Assembly: GCF_040054535.1 (NCBI RefSeq) | Contig: NC_090779.1 | Span: forward strand, 23,058,501 to 23,122,500 | DNA: 64,000 bases | From: Antennarius striatus | Taxonomy: Eukaryota > Chordata > Actinopteri > Lophiiformes > Antennariidae | Reading direction: 5' to 3' | Part shown: positions 1-10,349 of the stretch, piece by piece | Layout: the number at the start of each line of letters is the position of its first letter | Position numbering within the stretch: the stretch's first letter is position 1 | Translations under genes and position numbers: made by a program | Notes under the pieces: generated by a model | Databases searched by the model: none | What the model saw: only the letters and a program-made list of their open reading frames with translations | What the model was told of the DNA's origin: nothing

Positions 1-92
1 AGTCAGAGAGGCCAGACTGAGATGGTTTGGACATGTCCAGAGGAGAGATAGTGAATATATTGGTAGAAAGATGCTGACTTCCTGTTAGATTT
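1..92 (+). mobile_element. LINE reverse-transcriptase C-terminal fragment
   Basis: Reading from base 2, the frame gives VREARLRWFGHVQRRDSEY and onward. This is the RLRWFGHV-type tail typical of the C-terminus of non-LTR retrotransposon polymerases that are common in fish. The fragment is cut by the window edge and the reading frame decays within about 90 bases, so it is a dead 5'-truncated copy. The exact LINE family cannot be assigned from this piece. Confidence 0.6.
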
Positions 93-787
93 TCAGGTGA
101 CCTGGTGGAGAGGTGGATCCATCAGACTCAGTTTGGGCTCTAATGGAGCCCTCTAATGAGGGCAACTGAATCAGGATGGATTTCATCCAGACTGAATGTC
201 GGGTCCCCTGATTGGTTGACCCGCATCTCGTTTGATGCCTAACTGAATCTGTTTCAAGTCCAATCTGATCTCGGGTCAGTCTGGATCAGTGTTAGCTGTT
301 ATCATGAGAAGTTTAAAACATCTAGATCACCAGGTCAGACCGGGGTGTTCTAGATCTGACAATGTCATCAGGTGGTTTTTAAAGGTTCTGGATGTTCCCG
401 ACTCCTTTAGAACCACCCTGGACGACTATGTGGAAGCTAACACGCTACTGGAAGCTAACACACTTTACACTCTGTTCCTACTGGATGAGTCATCATCAAC
501 CCCACGGGGGGCAGTGAGTCCACGGCTCCGGCGTGACGCTCCCTCGGCCAGCCGGAGGAGTTGGGTTTCTCATGTGCGCATAAACATGTGCTGGCGGCGG
601 GCCAACGCGCTGCTCTGTAATTATAGCCCATAGCAACGGTATATAAAGGGCCCTTCCTCGGCGGGGCCCCGTCCTGCGCCGCAATTAGTGTGCTTGTCCT
701 GAATTATCACCCATCAGCCGCTGCGGTCAGCTGGAGGATCACCATCACTGCTCTTCACAACCACCTCCAGTGTTTCTCTGTCATGAA

Positions 788-788
<1 letters not shown>
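93..788. other. Gene-free stretch with TATA-like box
   Basis: No supported gene. A TATATAAA word at 640-647 is followed by a GC-rich segment (650-690) and preceded by a CATAGCAAC word resembling half of an RFX X-box. This would be compatible with a promoter firing to the right, but no exon can be tied to it. The open frames here look like chance. Confidence 0.3.

Positions 789-832
<44 letters not shown>
789..832. repeat. (CA)n microsatellite
   Basis: Pure CA dinucleotide run of about 22 units. Six-frame translation gives meaningless Thr-His repeats. Confidence 0.97.
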
Positions 833-835
<3 letters not shown>

Positions 836-1278
836 TACACTCATTAATACCCTCATCATCATCATCTCACCCTCACCCCAAAGTGTGCACGTGTAAAAGA
901 TTGCTAATTACGCTCGCAAGTGCACGAACTTCGCCCACGCACAGGCCGCCGCCGCCAGTTTCCAGGAATGTTGCGTGCCAAAGCGAAAGCATGTATGCAG
1001 AAATCGGGCGCCGCCGGGCCGGGGGCTGGGTCGGGGGCATGGTGGTCATGTGTGTGTGTGTGGGGGGGGAGTGTTGGCGGAACACGCATTACGTGTTCCG
1101 CTAATGACGCTTCTCGGCCGGTCACGGCGGCGGGGCGAGCTTGTTAGCAAACAGGCTACAAAGACGAGCCCCGCGGCCGCCGCTGCCTCTCCGATCTGAC
1201 CCTCGATTGTTTCTTCCCACCTCCGTTCCGCCCTTTAACCCTTCAACTCTCACTGTTTCTTTTTCCTCCCTCTTGCAG

Positions 1279-1371
1279 GCGGTGAGATGGATTTTTGCCA
1301 CCCCCCCCAGGCACAAACGTTTTTGAGTGAAATTGCAGACAAACGGAGGGAAGGGCGAATGCAGCAGAATT
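1279..1371 (+). other. Candidate spliced exon (unknown gene or let-7 host RNA)
   Basis: A long pyrimidine run ending TCTTGCAG at 1278 and a strong donor GTAAGT at 1372 bracket 93 bases. Inside, ATG at 1287 has a favourable context (GAGATGG) and opens 28 codons, beginning MDFCHPPQAQ, that run into the donor in phase 1. No continuing exon was recognised. A frame this short is open by chance in roughly a quarter of cases, so the exon may be non-coding, for example part of the primary let-7 transcript. Confidence 0.35.
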
Positions 1372-1794
1372 GTAAGTAACATAATGAGACGTAGATTTAA
1401 TGCTAGTATTATTTATTTACTTTGAAGTTGTTGTACTGTGTTGCTTCTCACTAAAGGAGATGAAATCTTTAATTCGATGCTGCAGAAGTTGAATTTGCAC
1501 CATTTTGCACGTTTTTATTCCCTCCTTCCTCCGGGGGTGCGAGCTGCTCATAGACTGAATCATGTCACATCAATCCCGTTTGAAAGTTGTCCCAGCGGCA
1601 CTCCGAGGCAAATCTTTAGCGCTCGTGTTCAGAGGAGAAGGGTGGAGCTCCAACCGTCCAATCGGTCCCTGCCAGGGACTGGATCTAATAGAACATGGCT
1701 TCCACTTCCTGTTTCCCAGATCCTCGTTGCCTCCTTGTGTGTTGTTTGCAAAGTAGTCTGGTGGTAGGGGGAGGAACCTCAAGGGGCAGGGGGG

Positions 1795-2182
1795 ACAGAG
1801 GGTACGAAAAGAGGGTATAAGAGAGGGAGGAACAAGAGTGTGGAACTAGAGGGTACAGTGAGAGGATATAACTAAGAGGGTGCAACTACAGGGTAGAACT
1901 AGAGGGTGCAAGTACAGGGTAGAACTAGAGGGTACAACTACAGGGTGCAACGAGAGGGTGTAAATAGAGGGTACAAGTAGAGGGTGTAACTGGAGGGTAC
2001 AACTAGAGGGTACAACTAGAGGGTTCAACTGGAGGGTGTAACTAGAGGGTATGACTAGAGTGTTTAACTAGAGGGTAGAACTAGACGGTGTAACTAGAGG
2101 GAAAAACTAGAGGGTACAATGAGAGGATATAACTAAGAGGGTGCAAGTACAGGGTAGAACTAGAGGGTACAACTAAAGTCCT
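1795..2182. repeat. 13-bp minisatellite
   Basis: About 28 imperfect copies of a 13-bp unit close to GAGGGTACAACTA, with variants at the TAC/TGC/TAG positions. Unit length is very constant in the middle and decays at both edges. Open frames inside it are artefacts of the repeat. Confidence 0.9.
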
Positions 2183-2189
2183 GGTTCAA

Positions 2190-4510
2190 GGAAAATTAAG
2201 ATAAGTGGAGAGAAGGAACAGGTTTGTGATTGTTGGAGAACAGCTCCCTTCTATTCCCTCCCCATCCTCCCCTCTCTGGACATCATAGGCCTGTCGTTGA
2301 CACCAGTGGTTCCCCTCCAGTGGTACCACTTCCTTCCACCCTCCATCTCCCCTCCAAACAGCCCCCCATCAACCCTTAACAAGACAACCTGCCCCCTCAG
2401 ACTCCTCTAGACACCCTTCCAGTCTGCGCTGAGCTTGAATCTTGCACTCGGTGACCCTAAGCCGCGCCCTAGCGCCCCAGCCACGGCAGCTAGCCGCCTG
2501 CGGCTCTGGAATGCTCCACGTGCCAGGCGTTTGATTACATGTGCAGATGCTATTAGAATCCTCCTCATCTGACCCCGGGAGGACACGTCAAGTTTGCAGC
2601 CGGCGTCTTTTCACCCAGAATCCTTCAGCTTTTAGGACGCAGCATGTGAGAACTGACATTTGAAGATTTGTTGTTTGACCTTTCATTTGTATTTGAAGCA
2701 CAAGTTACTTTTAGAGCCTGTTTACAACTCGATATCCATCTGTTCCTCCAGCGCCCACTCAGCCTCTCCATATAGACGCGCTATTATCTTCATAGAGTGT
2801 CGCTAATATTTTAGCTCATAGTGGCTAAATATGCAACTTACATGCAAATGCAAATTTCTACAACTTTTTTTTTTTTTTAAGAATGACTACCCAACTTTAA
2901 CATTTTGCTAAAAATAATATATAATACTACTCTTATTTTTCTTTTTACTTAAACAGTTACGACATAATTATTAATAAAATCATTAAAATTAACAGTTTGT
3001 TAAGTTTTGAGTAATATACTATTGGCAAAACTCAATCCTTGCATACGTCTTCTATAAGTATATTCTGTTATGGGTTTTGGGATGCAAACACTTCAGTATC
3101 GGATGTATAAATGTATTTTGAAGCGCATCCCAGGGATGCACTACTTTTTTGAAGTTAAAAAAAAAAAGATGTGGGCCCTAAATCTAGACCATCAAACTGC
3201 GAAAGAGCTTTGAACCATATATTTCTAATTTAGTCCATCAAGATCTACTAATGCTAGGTCTGACCCGGCTCTTGTGGACCCTGTTTAGACTACAGCTGTG
3301 AAATACCGTTGCTCCTGAACACCCCCTCACCTGGACCTCTTAATCTGACTATGTGTTAGCACGCGGGGGGGGGGGAACACAGTGGCTTCCATATTGCATT
3401 TGTGGATGAATTATGGAGACTCTTGCGTAACGGCGGCCCGTATCTAGCGCAGCGCGTGAATACAGACCTCTTGGACGCCGTCCCGTAAAGCTGGGCTGCC
3501 TGCGTTTGTTTACGGCTATATAGAGCAGATGGCCGTGCAACATGGTCACATATCACACGCTCGCCGCCGACGCTAGCGCTCACAGGCAGAGAGACGTGCG
3601 AATTCAGATCCACCAGAATCCATTCATTATCCTTCTATAGGATGGAAATATATTAAATCTGTTCAGAGGAATAGTTTAGCGGATATTCCGCGTCACGCCG
3701 GCGGCGAATCTGGAGCTGTAGAGGCTAACTGCTAATGAGCGCGGCGAGCTGCAGCCCAGAGATAACGCGCTGGCGATGCCCGTCTGCCTCCGCCGCCCGT
3801 CTGTCTGTCAGCTCCAGCTCATATCCAGGGAGGGAAGTATTCGTCCCCCCCCTCTAAATATAGCTGGTGACAGATGCAGCCTGACGGGGGCAATGCCCGA
3901 GCCGGGGGGGGGGGGTGGGGTGGGGGGCAGAGCGGAGCTGGGAACACAGATGTTTCGGGGCTGGAGACCAGCACATGGAGGGGGCCCTCGAGGTCACCGG
4001 GGGCCACGTGGCGAAGCGCGTCCCACCAGCTTCTATCAGCATCATGTAGATGTTTGTTAACATAATGCATTATGGGAAAATACCAGTTTGTTTTTTTATG
4101 TATCAGAACATGTTCAGGCACATTTAGTCGTCCTGACCCGCGACTACTGGTTGCCTGGCGACCTGTCCAGTGTGTACCCTTCCTCTTGCCCTTTCCCAGC
4201 CTGAGTAAGCTCCGCCCCCCCCCCCCCCCCATCTGACTATTGACAGCGGACGAACTGTGTTCTGTTGCTGTAACAGATATTTATTCCAGTCGTGAGTTGA
4301 TTGATTGAAATGGGACGATTGTCAGTTCGGTCTGAGAGGAAGAAAAGAAATAAAAATCAATTTTCAACGTTAGTGAATTCTTATCCTGATGTAAAAAAAA
4401 TTAATTAATTTAAAAATGTCCTGACTTTCATTTTCCGTCAATCAAAAATGGGACGCGTCCGTTTTCACAGGTGATCACCACCGGCGGCGTTTCTGAGAGT
4501 CTTTCCTCTG
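2190..4510. other. Gene-free stretch, AT-rich then CpG-rich
   Basis: No coding exon is supported. Bases 2820-3240 are AT-rich with poly-T and poly-A runs. Bases 3360-4040 are CpG-rich, with homopolymer G tracts at 3365-3374 and 3905-3914 and a MEF2-like word CTAAATATAG near 3853. Such a CpG-rich patch could be regulatory, but nothing in the sequence proves it. Confidence 0.4.
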
Positions 4511-4531
4511 CATCAGGCGGCGAAACACAAC

Positions 4532-4534
<3 letters not shown>

Positions 4535-4578
<44 letters not shown>
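4535..4578. repeat. (GT)n microsatellite
   Basis: Pure GT run of about 22 units. It is the first of a cluster of five GT/CA arrays within 650 bases. Confidence 0.95.
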
Positions 4579-4579
<1 letters not shown>

Positions 4580-4726
4580 TGTCCATGCACATGAGACTGT
4601 ACACCGTGTGTGAGAGATGAGAAGCAGCTGGGGGGCGGGGGGCGACCGGTCCATGTGACCCCTGCTGTGCGCCCTGTCATTACAATGATTGGGGTCATTC
4701 TTTACCTCTAAAGATGGGGCCTGGGG

Positions 4727-4842
4727 TGTGTGTGTGTGTGTGTGTGTGTGAGTGTGTGTGTGTGTGTGGGGGGGTTACCTAATCCAGCCCGTTTCACCTG
4801 GCATGTTTATGACCCTGCTGTGTGTGTGTGTGTGTGTGTGTA
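4727..4842. repeat. Two interrupted (GT)n arrays
   Basis: GT runs at about 4727-4767 and 4819-4840, each followed by a G tract. The strand switches from GT to CA about 60 bases further on, giving potential for large hairpins. Confidence 0.9.
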
Positions 4843-4894
4843 TGTGGAGGGGGGGGGCAGTTCACTGGGACCAGTTCCTCTAACAGTCTGACAG

Positions 4895-4898
<4 letters not shown>

Positions 4899-4958
<60 letters not shown>
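4899..4958. repeat. (CA)n microsatellite
   Basis: Pure CA run of about 30 units, in inverted orientation to the GT arrays just upstream. Confidence 0.97.
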
Positions 4959-4961
<3 letters not shown>

Positions 4962-5077
4962 TATATGTGCATACAGTCCTCATGCATACCTACATCTCTG
5001 CATGCACAGACCTACAGGCACATACTGTACCGTACATTCAACACCCCAGGATACACCCGCGAACTCCCTGATCTCCC

Positions 5078-5081
<4 letters not shown>

Positions 5082-5151
<70 letters not shown>
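5082..5151. repeat. (CA)n microsatellite
   Basis: Pure CA run of about 35 units. The 239-residue frame crossing this region is an artefact of CA repeats and proline-rich C tracts. Confidence 0.97.
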
Positions 5152-5152
<1 letters not shown>

Positions 5153-5882
5153 CTCAATATCTGCCTCATGCGGAGGTGACGGGGAGGTCAGCCTGTCTGA
5201 CTTTGAGCAGAATCCCCCCGAGGATTGCCCCAACCATCCCCCTGGCATGTGTAACAGGACCTGCCCATACCCCCCCACCCCCACCTCCCCTCCTTCCTCC
5301 TCCCCCACTCCGCCCCCCCCCACCCCCTGGCTCTGGTATAAATAGATGGGTCGTGCCTACTGTGCTACCTAGAGAAGCCTGTGGAGGGGGGGGGGGCACA
5401 GAAGCTACGCTTCCCGTTATAAATGTTACGAGGTGTCGATCTGGACATGAATGTACACTGAAGATAATCCCGCCCCCCCCCGACACACACACACGTCTGA
5501 CATGGAACACGCGTCCTCCTGCGATCCGCTGGAGGATCTGAGGGGAAGTTTCCTACAGCTGGAGAAGTTTTTAATCCGGGCCCTTCAAAGTAAAAGCATG
5601 AGTAAATGTTGGCTTCTAAACTATTAATCTGGCGTTTGGCTGGAAGATAAAGCTCAACCGTTGTTGTTGTTGTTGTTGTTGTTGTTTAAACATCTATTCT
5701 AAAGCACAAGTTGCAGCTGCACTAAACCTAATGGTCATGTTTTTGATTTTCACTCAGATTAGTTGAGATTTTACAGAAAATAGCGCCGACTCAGCTCCTT
5801 GTGGCGAACGAGTCGCCACGCTAAGCGACCACAGACCGCCAGAACCCCCCCCCCCCGAGGTCGGGTTACAAGGTTACAGCCC

Positions 5883-5938
<56 letters not shown>

Positions 5939-6284
5939 GCTGCAGTGAAAGTTCAGTATCCATCGACAGTCACCCAGACTGGCGTGTGATTGAACTCAAA
6001 CGTCTTCTGAAGGAAGCTGTGAATTCCTGATTGGATGAATCAACATCATGTTTGGCCTTTTGTTTCTGAAGCCTATCTGTGCCGTTTTTCGTGTGAACGT
6101 GCGTGCACACGTGCGTGTGCGCGTGCGGCGCGGTGCCACTACGAGGTGCAGAAAGCAGGACTTTGCAGCGGCGCGTCCTGAGCGGCTAATGGTGCGGCGT
6201 ATCGGTTACCAACGATGCAGAGTTTGCACAAATTTAGGACGAGTGAGTTTTGAGGTGAACCAGCTGAGGCGTTTATAGTTATAG
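5152..6284. other. Gene-free stretch with (GTT)n and (ATC)n
   Basis: No gene recognised. It holds C-rich tracts at 5266-5330, a (GTT)n run at 5661-5686, and an (ATC)n run at 5883-5938. Confidence 0.5.
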
Positions 6285-6285
6285 T

Positions 6286-6286
6286 G

Positions 6287-6371
<85 letters not shown>
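6286..6371. repeat. (GT)n microsatellite, longest in the window
   Basis: About 43 uninterrupted GT units. Alternating purine-pyrimidine DNA of this length can adopt Z-DNA. Confidence 0.97.
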
Positions 6372-6372
<1 letters not shown>

Positions 6373-6776
6373 CCTCTACTGTGTGAGTGTGAATACTTCT
6401 CTGTCACTGGATGACAGCAGCTGGCTTCATTTGAAAGCAATATCTTTCCCGGGCGCTCGGGACCCGGCGCTCGTCGACTATATTAGACGGGAGGACATCC
6501 AGTCAGCTTTGACCTTACCTTATGAAGTCCGACCCCCCCCCCCACTCTTCCAGTGTCATGTGACGCCACACGTTGAGTCACATGGACACACTGCTTCTGT
6601 GTTCTGTGTAAAAAGGGTTCTGCAGCGGTTGGAGGTGAAGTGGTTTTTCTTAACGTGCATCTTCGTCTGACGAATCAAACCTCATCGGGGTCACATTGAT
6701 GGATAACACACTATCAAAGCCACTGCTAACGTTAGCATCGATTATCTACTGGAATTCATCCTGCCCAAGTCGAGTC

Positions 6777-6789
6777 TGACCTCTGACCT
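6777..6789 (-). promoter_or_regulatory. Perfect DR1 nuclear-receptor half-site pair
   Basis: TGACCTCTGACCT on the plus strand is AGGTCA G AGGTCA on the minus strand. This is an exact direct repeat with one-base spacing, the class bound by PPAR/RXR, HNF4 and RXR dimers. It lies about 2.4 kb upstream of the let-7a hairpin. Binding is inference only. Confidence 0.4.
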
Positions 6790-7013
6790 CTGGCTTTATT
6801 CTCATTGTTTGGTTGTCATGGTAGTGACCTGAGTATTTATTCGTCCTCTGATTTTCTTCATCATTTCCTTACTGTTACCAGCGATTAGCTGTTAGCCTCC
6901 ATCATGACACCCTGATGTGATCACTGTGTCCCCCCCCACACTGTGGGCTCCAGGATACTCAAGACGTGCATCGACCGTTCTTCTTCGAGCTCATTTAATA
7001 AAACTGCTGAATT

Positions 7014-7162
7014 TACAGTATTTTCCGCACTACAAGGCGCACCCAGAAGCCTTTTATTTTCTCAAAAACCGACAGTGCGCCTTATAATCCAGTGGGCCTT
7101 ATATATGAAAATGATTTGGGATACGGCATCCATTGAAGATGCGCCTAATAGAAAATACCGTA
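7014..7162. mobile_element. TA-flanked MITE with ~27-bp terminal inverted repeats
   Basis: The left end TACAGTATTTTCCGCAC is mirrored at the right end by GAAAATACCGTA, and the inner parts of the repeats (AAGGCGCACC against GATGCGCCTA) also pair. The element is about 149 bp and starts and ends with TA, as expected for Tc1/mariner-type insertion. It is too short to encode a transposase, so it is non-autonomous. The superfamily assignment rests on the TA ends only. Confidence 0.65.
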
Positions 7163-7470
7163 ATTTAATTCTTATTCATCATAAACTTCAGTCGATGGTG
7201 TTTTTGACACCAGACAGGTTAAAATCTTTATGTCAAACGACAACAAATCCGTTTCCAGTCTGGAACGGCATGAATGGGACTCGAATCTGATTTGAAACCG
7301 ACTTTGTGTTTACACTAACCTGTAAAGAACTGAAAGTTGTGTCACATTAATTAAGGTTAAAAAAATTTTTTTTAAAAATCTGAGTTGTGTTTAAAATATG
7401 CAAAGTTCATACAGTGACAGGATTCAATATCAAATTACTTTTTTACCCTGAGGCAACCTGCAGGGTGTGT

Positions 7471-7497
7471 TTGGTGTGTGTGTGTGTGTGTGTGTGT
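7471..7497. repeat. (GT)n microsatellite
   Basis: Short GT run of about 13 units. Confidence 0.9.
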
Positions 7498-7499
7498 TG

Positions 7500-9020
7500 G
7501 TGCATACGTACCCTGAGTGGACACATTGGTGCCGTCAGTGCTGGGCTAGCGTTGCAGAGCGGCGTTAGCGTAGTGCTTCGTGCAGACAGAGATTACCTTG
7601 CATGACTGTGTAACAGTCAAACATCCATACAGCGTTGGTCACACGCATAAATGCACACAACCACATGCAAATCAGAAGCAAAGTGAGACGATGTGTTTTC
7701 CCCGGGGTGTCAGAAACACTCGGTGAAGCCGCCTCCAGGGTGTTTCCAATCAGCCGCCCCCCCCCGCATCCAGAACTCCTTGTGTTGAAGTGTTTCTCCA
7801 TTTCTTTTGTTCCAGGACAAACACGTTTCGCCTCTGAGGGGTTTCCACATGACCTCGACGGGTTGAGGGAGGAGGGGGTTGGCGTGTTGCAGAGCAGGTG
7901 AGAAACGTTAGCGGCGGCGCTAGCCCTCCGCTGCACACATGTGTGCCGGGACACCTCTGTCAGCACCAGTGAATTATGTTAACACTCCCCTGTGAGGAAA
8001 TGCAGGGGGAAGCGAGTCAGCGCAGATTATTTTGCAGTCTGATGTGCTACCAGAAGCGTTTGTTAGCTTAGCTTAGCCTAGCGGTGGTTCTCGATGTGTT
8101 ATAGCAGGTTCTACCTCATCGCATGGAAGTCGTCCGTTTGGAATATATCTGAAAAAGGTTTTATGGTCACGTATTGGTTCAAAGTGCGACGCTGTTACGC
8201 ATTATTTTTATGCTCTAATTATGAAGGGAAATGTCCCCATAGGCATCCACATTTAATGGGTTCTGTATCGGCCAATCCCGGCCCACAGATTTCACCTGAG
8301 GTTTCGTGAATGCAGTGAAGGTCTTGTTGTGTAGTAAAAACCACCGACAACACGGACCAATCAGAAAGCAGCCAGTCGTAGCTAGCGGCTAGTCGCAGTC
8401 GGCAGCTAAGTTCAACCTGAAATTGTCTTTAAATTGCGAACGCGTTGCTTTTGGCTCCTCATCATCCAATCAGAGGAAGAGATTGACCGTCATGTGGGCT
8501 GGAAAGTAAACCGTCTCTCATGTTAGTTCACTCTGTAGACTTCACACCAAACGGCGGGCGTCGCTACGTTGAACATCACGTGTTATTCGCTAGAGGGATA
8601 CCATCGCTCCGTTTAGAATTACACACCGGAGCGGCGGCGTGGTCCCGCCCTCCATCGCTCCGTGTGAACAAACAAAGAAGAGAAGGGAAACCGTCACAGT
8701 CGGTCCGTTCAGGGTTTTTTTGAGTAAACCTGATGGAAAAACAAACCCAAAAACAAAGTTTAACAAAACCTGGAAGCTGAACCAGCCTGGAGGTTGACCT
8801 GCAGTGAAATCACCTGTGTCACCGAACCCTTTATGTTATGTACTTAAACATTTGACTATGGAAATACCTTGGCTATACAATTTGCGTGCGACATGCACGC
8901 CTCGCGGAGAGATATTTGAATCCCCCTGAGCTAGAGCCTTGAACCGATTGACCCGACCGTCATTGTGTACCGACTCCTGTCACACCGCCGAGGCGTCCCG
9001 GAGGAGGACGGAGTGTTTGT
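7500..9020. other. Gene-free stretch
   Basis: Mixed-composition sequence with no recognisable protein. The short open frames on both strands have no familiar motif. It could belong to the primary let-7 transcript, but no splice pair was convincing. Confidence 0.4.
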
Positions 9021-9021
9021 T

Positions 9022-9059
<38 letters not shown>

Positions 9060-9062
9060 TGT
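9020..9062. repeat. (GT)n microsatellite
   Basis: Interrupted GT run about 100 bases upstream of the let-7a hairpin. Confidence 0.9.
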
Positions 9063-9162
9063 TTCTGTGAATAATAACTGCTGTTCCTTATTCACGGAGG
9101 TGTGTCGCAGCGGACGGCGTGACTGAATTGGGAACGGCGGGGAACTCTATACGGACTGTCCT

Positions 9163-9247
9163 TTGGGGTGAGGTAGTAGGTTGTATAGTTTTAGGGTCAC
9201 GCCCTTCCTGTCAGATAACTATACAACTTACTGTCTTTCCTGAAGTG
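9163..9247 (+). ncRNA. let-7a: let-7a microRNA precursor (let-7a-3-like)
   Basis: The mature 5' arm at 9169-9190 is an exact let-7a match: TGAGGTAGTAGGTTGTATAG followed by TT. The 3' arm at 9219-9240 begins CTATACAACTTACTGTCTTT and pairs with it, leaving a loop of about 28 bases. The flanking GGGG / TCCT bases and the loop resemble human let-7a-3. let-7 represses growth and pluripotency mRNAs (Lin28, Ras, Hmga2 families) through Argonaute, with processing controlled by Lin28. A let-7b hairpin lies 0.95 kb downstream on the same strand, so the two are probably cut from one primary transcript. Confidence 0.97.
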
Positions 9248-9249
9248 GC

Positions 9250-10112
9250 TGTAATGTCTTCACACGTTGGAGCTCCTGGATCGGGATCACCTGCTCAGGT
9301 AGCAGGTAGGTCCTTCAAGAAAGTTTGCTTCTGCTGTTTTATTTTTTTTAATCTTTTTCATGATTGCACAAATAGTTTCCCGGTCTAGAAGATGTTTCTG
9401 GGGCTGTGGCAGGTTAGCGTCTTTATCGTAAAACATATTAAATCCTTGGACCCAGATAAATGATGATCTACACCCTACGCCTCAACAACCTGAAGAAGAT
9501 GGAAAACTGAAGAAAAAAAAAAGGAGAACTGCTTCAGAAATCTAAATCCAGCAACAGTTTTTAGCTGTAGCCTCGAAGCCAAAGGCATTAGCCGTTGCCT
9601 TGTTGAGTCATAAGACTCTCTGTCCTGACCGCATCTAGCAAATTATACATGCTAGCAGCTACAATACATAGCTCGAGTTGGTATTGAGAATTCTATATAG
9701 TTTGATTTTTATCGTTTCCATGGAAACCATATTTCTTTTAAGAACAGTCGGTTTCTCTGAGTTATGCTGGTGAGGTACTCGTAGCTTCACCAAACTTTGC
9801 TCAGGTGTGGATTTTTATATTTGAAATTTTGAGCCAATGCTAATGTGTTGGTTTCCATAGAAACATTGTTCTACAATCTGTCGGACTGATGTTTTTCCTG
9901 TGATGTGTGCTGGGCTGCGTTCACCTGGTTTCCTTTCCTCTGTCTAGCCTGTTTATTTTTTTTTTAAAGATCATGAATTTTTATGGACGTTTGATGTTTG
10001 TAGATTTTGTTCAGTGGTTTATTATTTGTGATTACTGTATTTAGAAGTTAAACGTCTTCCTGCCCGCCTCGCTGCCCTCCAGCAGCCGACCTGCCGGACC
10101 TTTCTGATGTTC
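9250..10112. other. Spacer between the two let-7 hairpins
   Basis: No gene or further hairpin recognised. It is presumably part of the shared primary transcript. It contains poly-T runs near 9345 and 9957. Confidence 0.5.
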
Positions 10113-10114
10113 GA

Positions 10115-10203
10115 ACGGGGTGAGGTAGTAGGTTGTGTGGTTTCAGGGTAGTGATTTTGCCCAATCAGGAGATAACTATACAACCTACTGCCTTCCCTGA
10201 AGG
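10115..10203 (+). ncRNA. let-7b: let-7b microRNA precursor
   Basis: The mature 5' arm at 10121-10142 is an exact let-7b match: TGAGGTAGTAGGTTGTGTGG followed by TT. The 3' arm at 10176-10197 is CTATACAACCTACTGCCTTC plus CC, also as in vertebrate let-7b. Loop bases TCAGGGTAGTGATTTTGCCC closely resemble the human let-7b loop. It shares the seed of its neighbour let-7a, so the pair acts on the same targets. The association with ppara downstream matches the human PPARA locus. A minus-strand open frame covering the hairpin is a shadow. Confidence 0.98.
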
Positions 10204-10343
10204 GCAGCAATACTTCCCCAATGAGAACAACCTCGGAATCAAGCAACCGGATGTGGTAGGTGGGCGTCTGCAGCCAGTCGGGACCAGCAGGTAATGAAGC
10301 TTCCAGTCAGGAATGTGTTGGTTTTTGTTCCTGTAGAAATTTT

Positions 10344-10349
10344 AATAAA
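10344..10349 (+). terminator. Candidate poly(A) signal of the let-7 primary transcript
   Basis: AATAAA lies 147 bases after the let-7b 3' arm and is followed within 30 bases by a GT/T-rich stretch (TTGTCTTTGGCTTTTATTCC). The position suits the 3' end of a short pri-miRNA, though AATAAA words are also common by chance. Confidence 0.35.

Noticed and set aside
4822..5541. 239-codon plus-strand frame
   Set aside because: Made of CA/GT repeats and C-tracts (Thr-His, Cys-Val, Pro runs); no motif or splice context.
10022..10246. 74-codon minus-strand frame over let-7b
   Set aside because: Antisense shadow of the microRNA hairpin.
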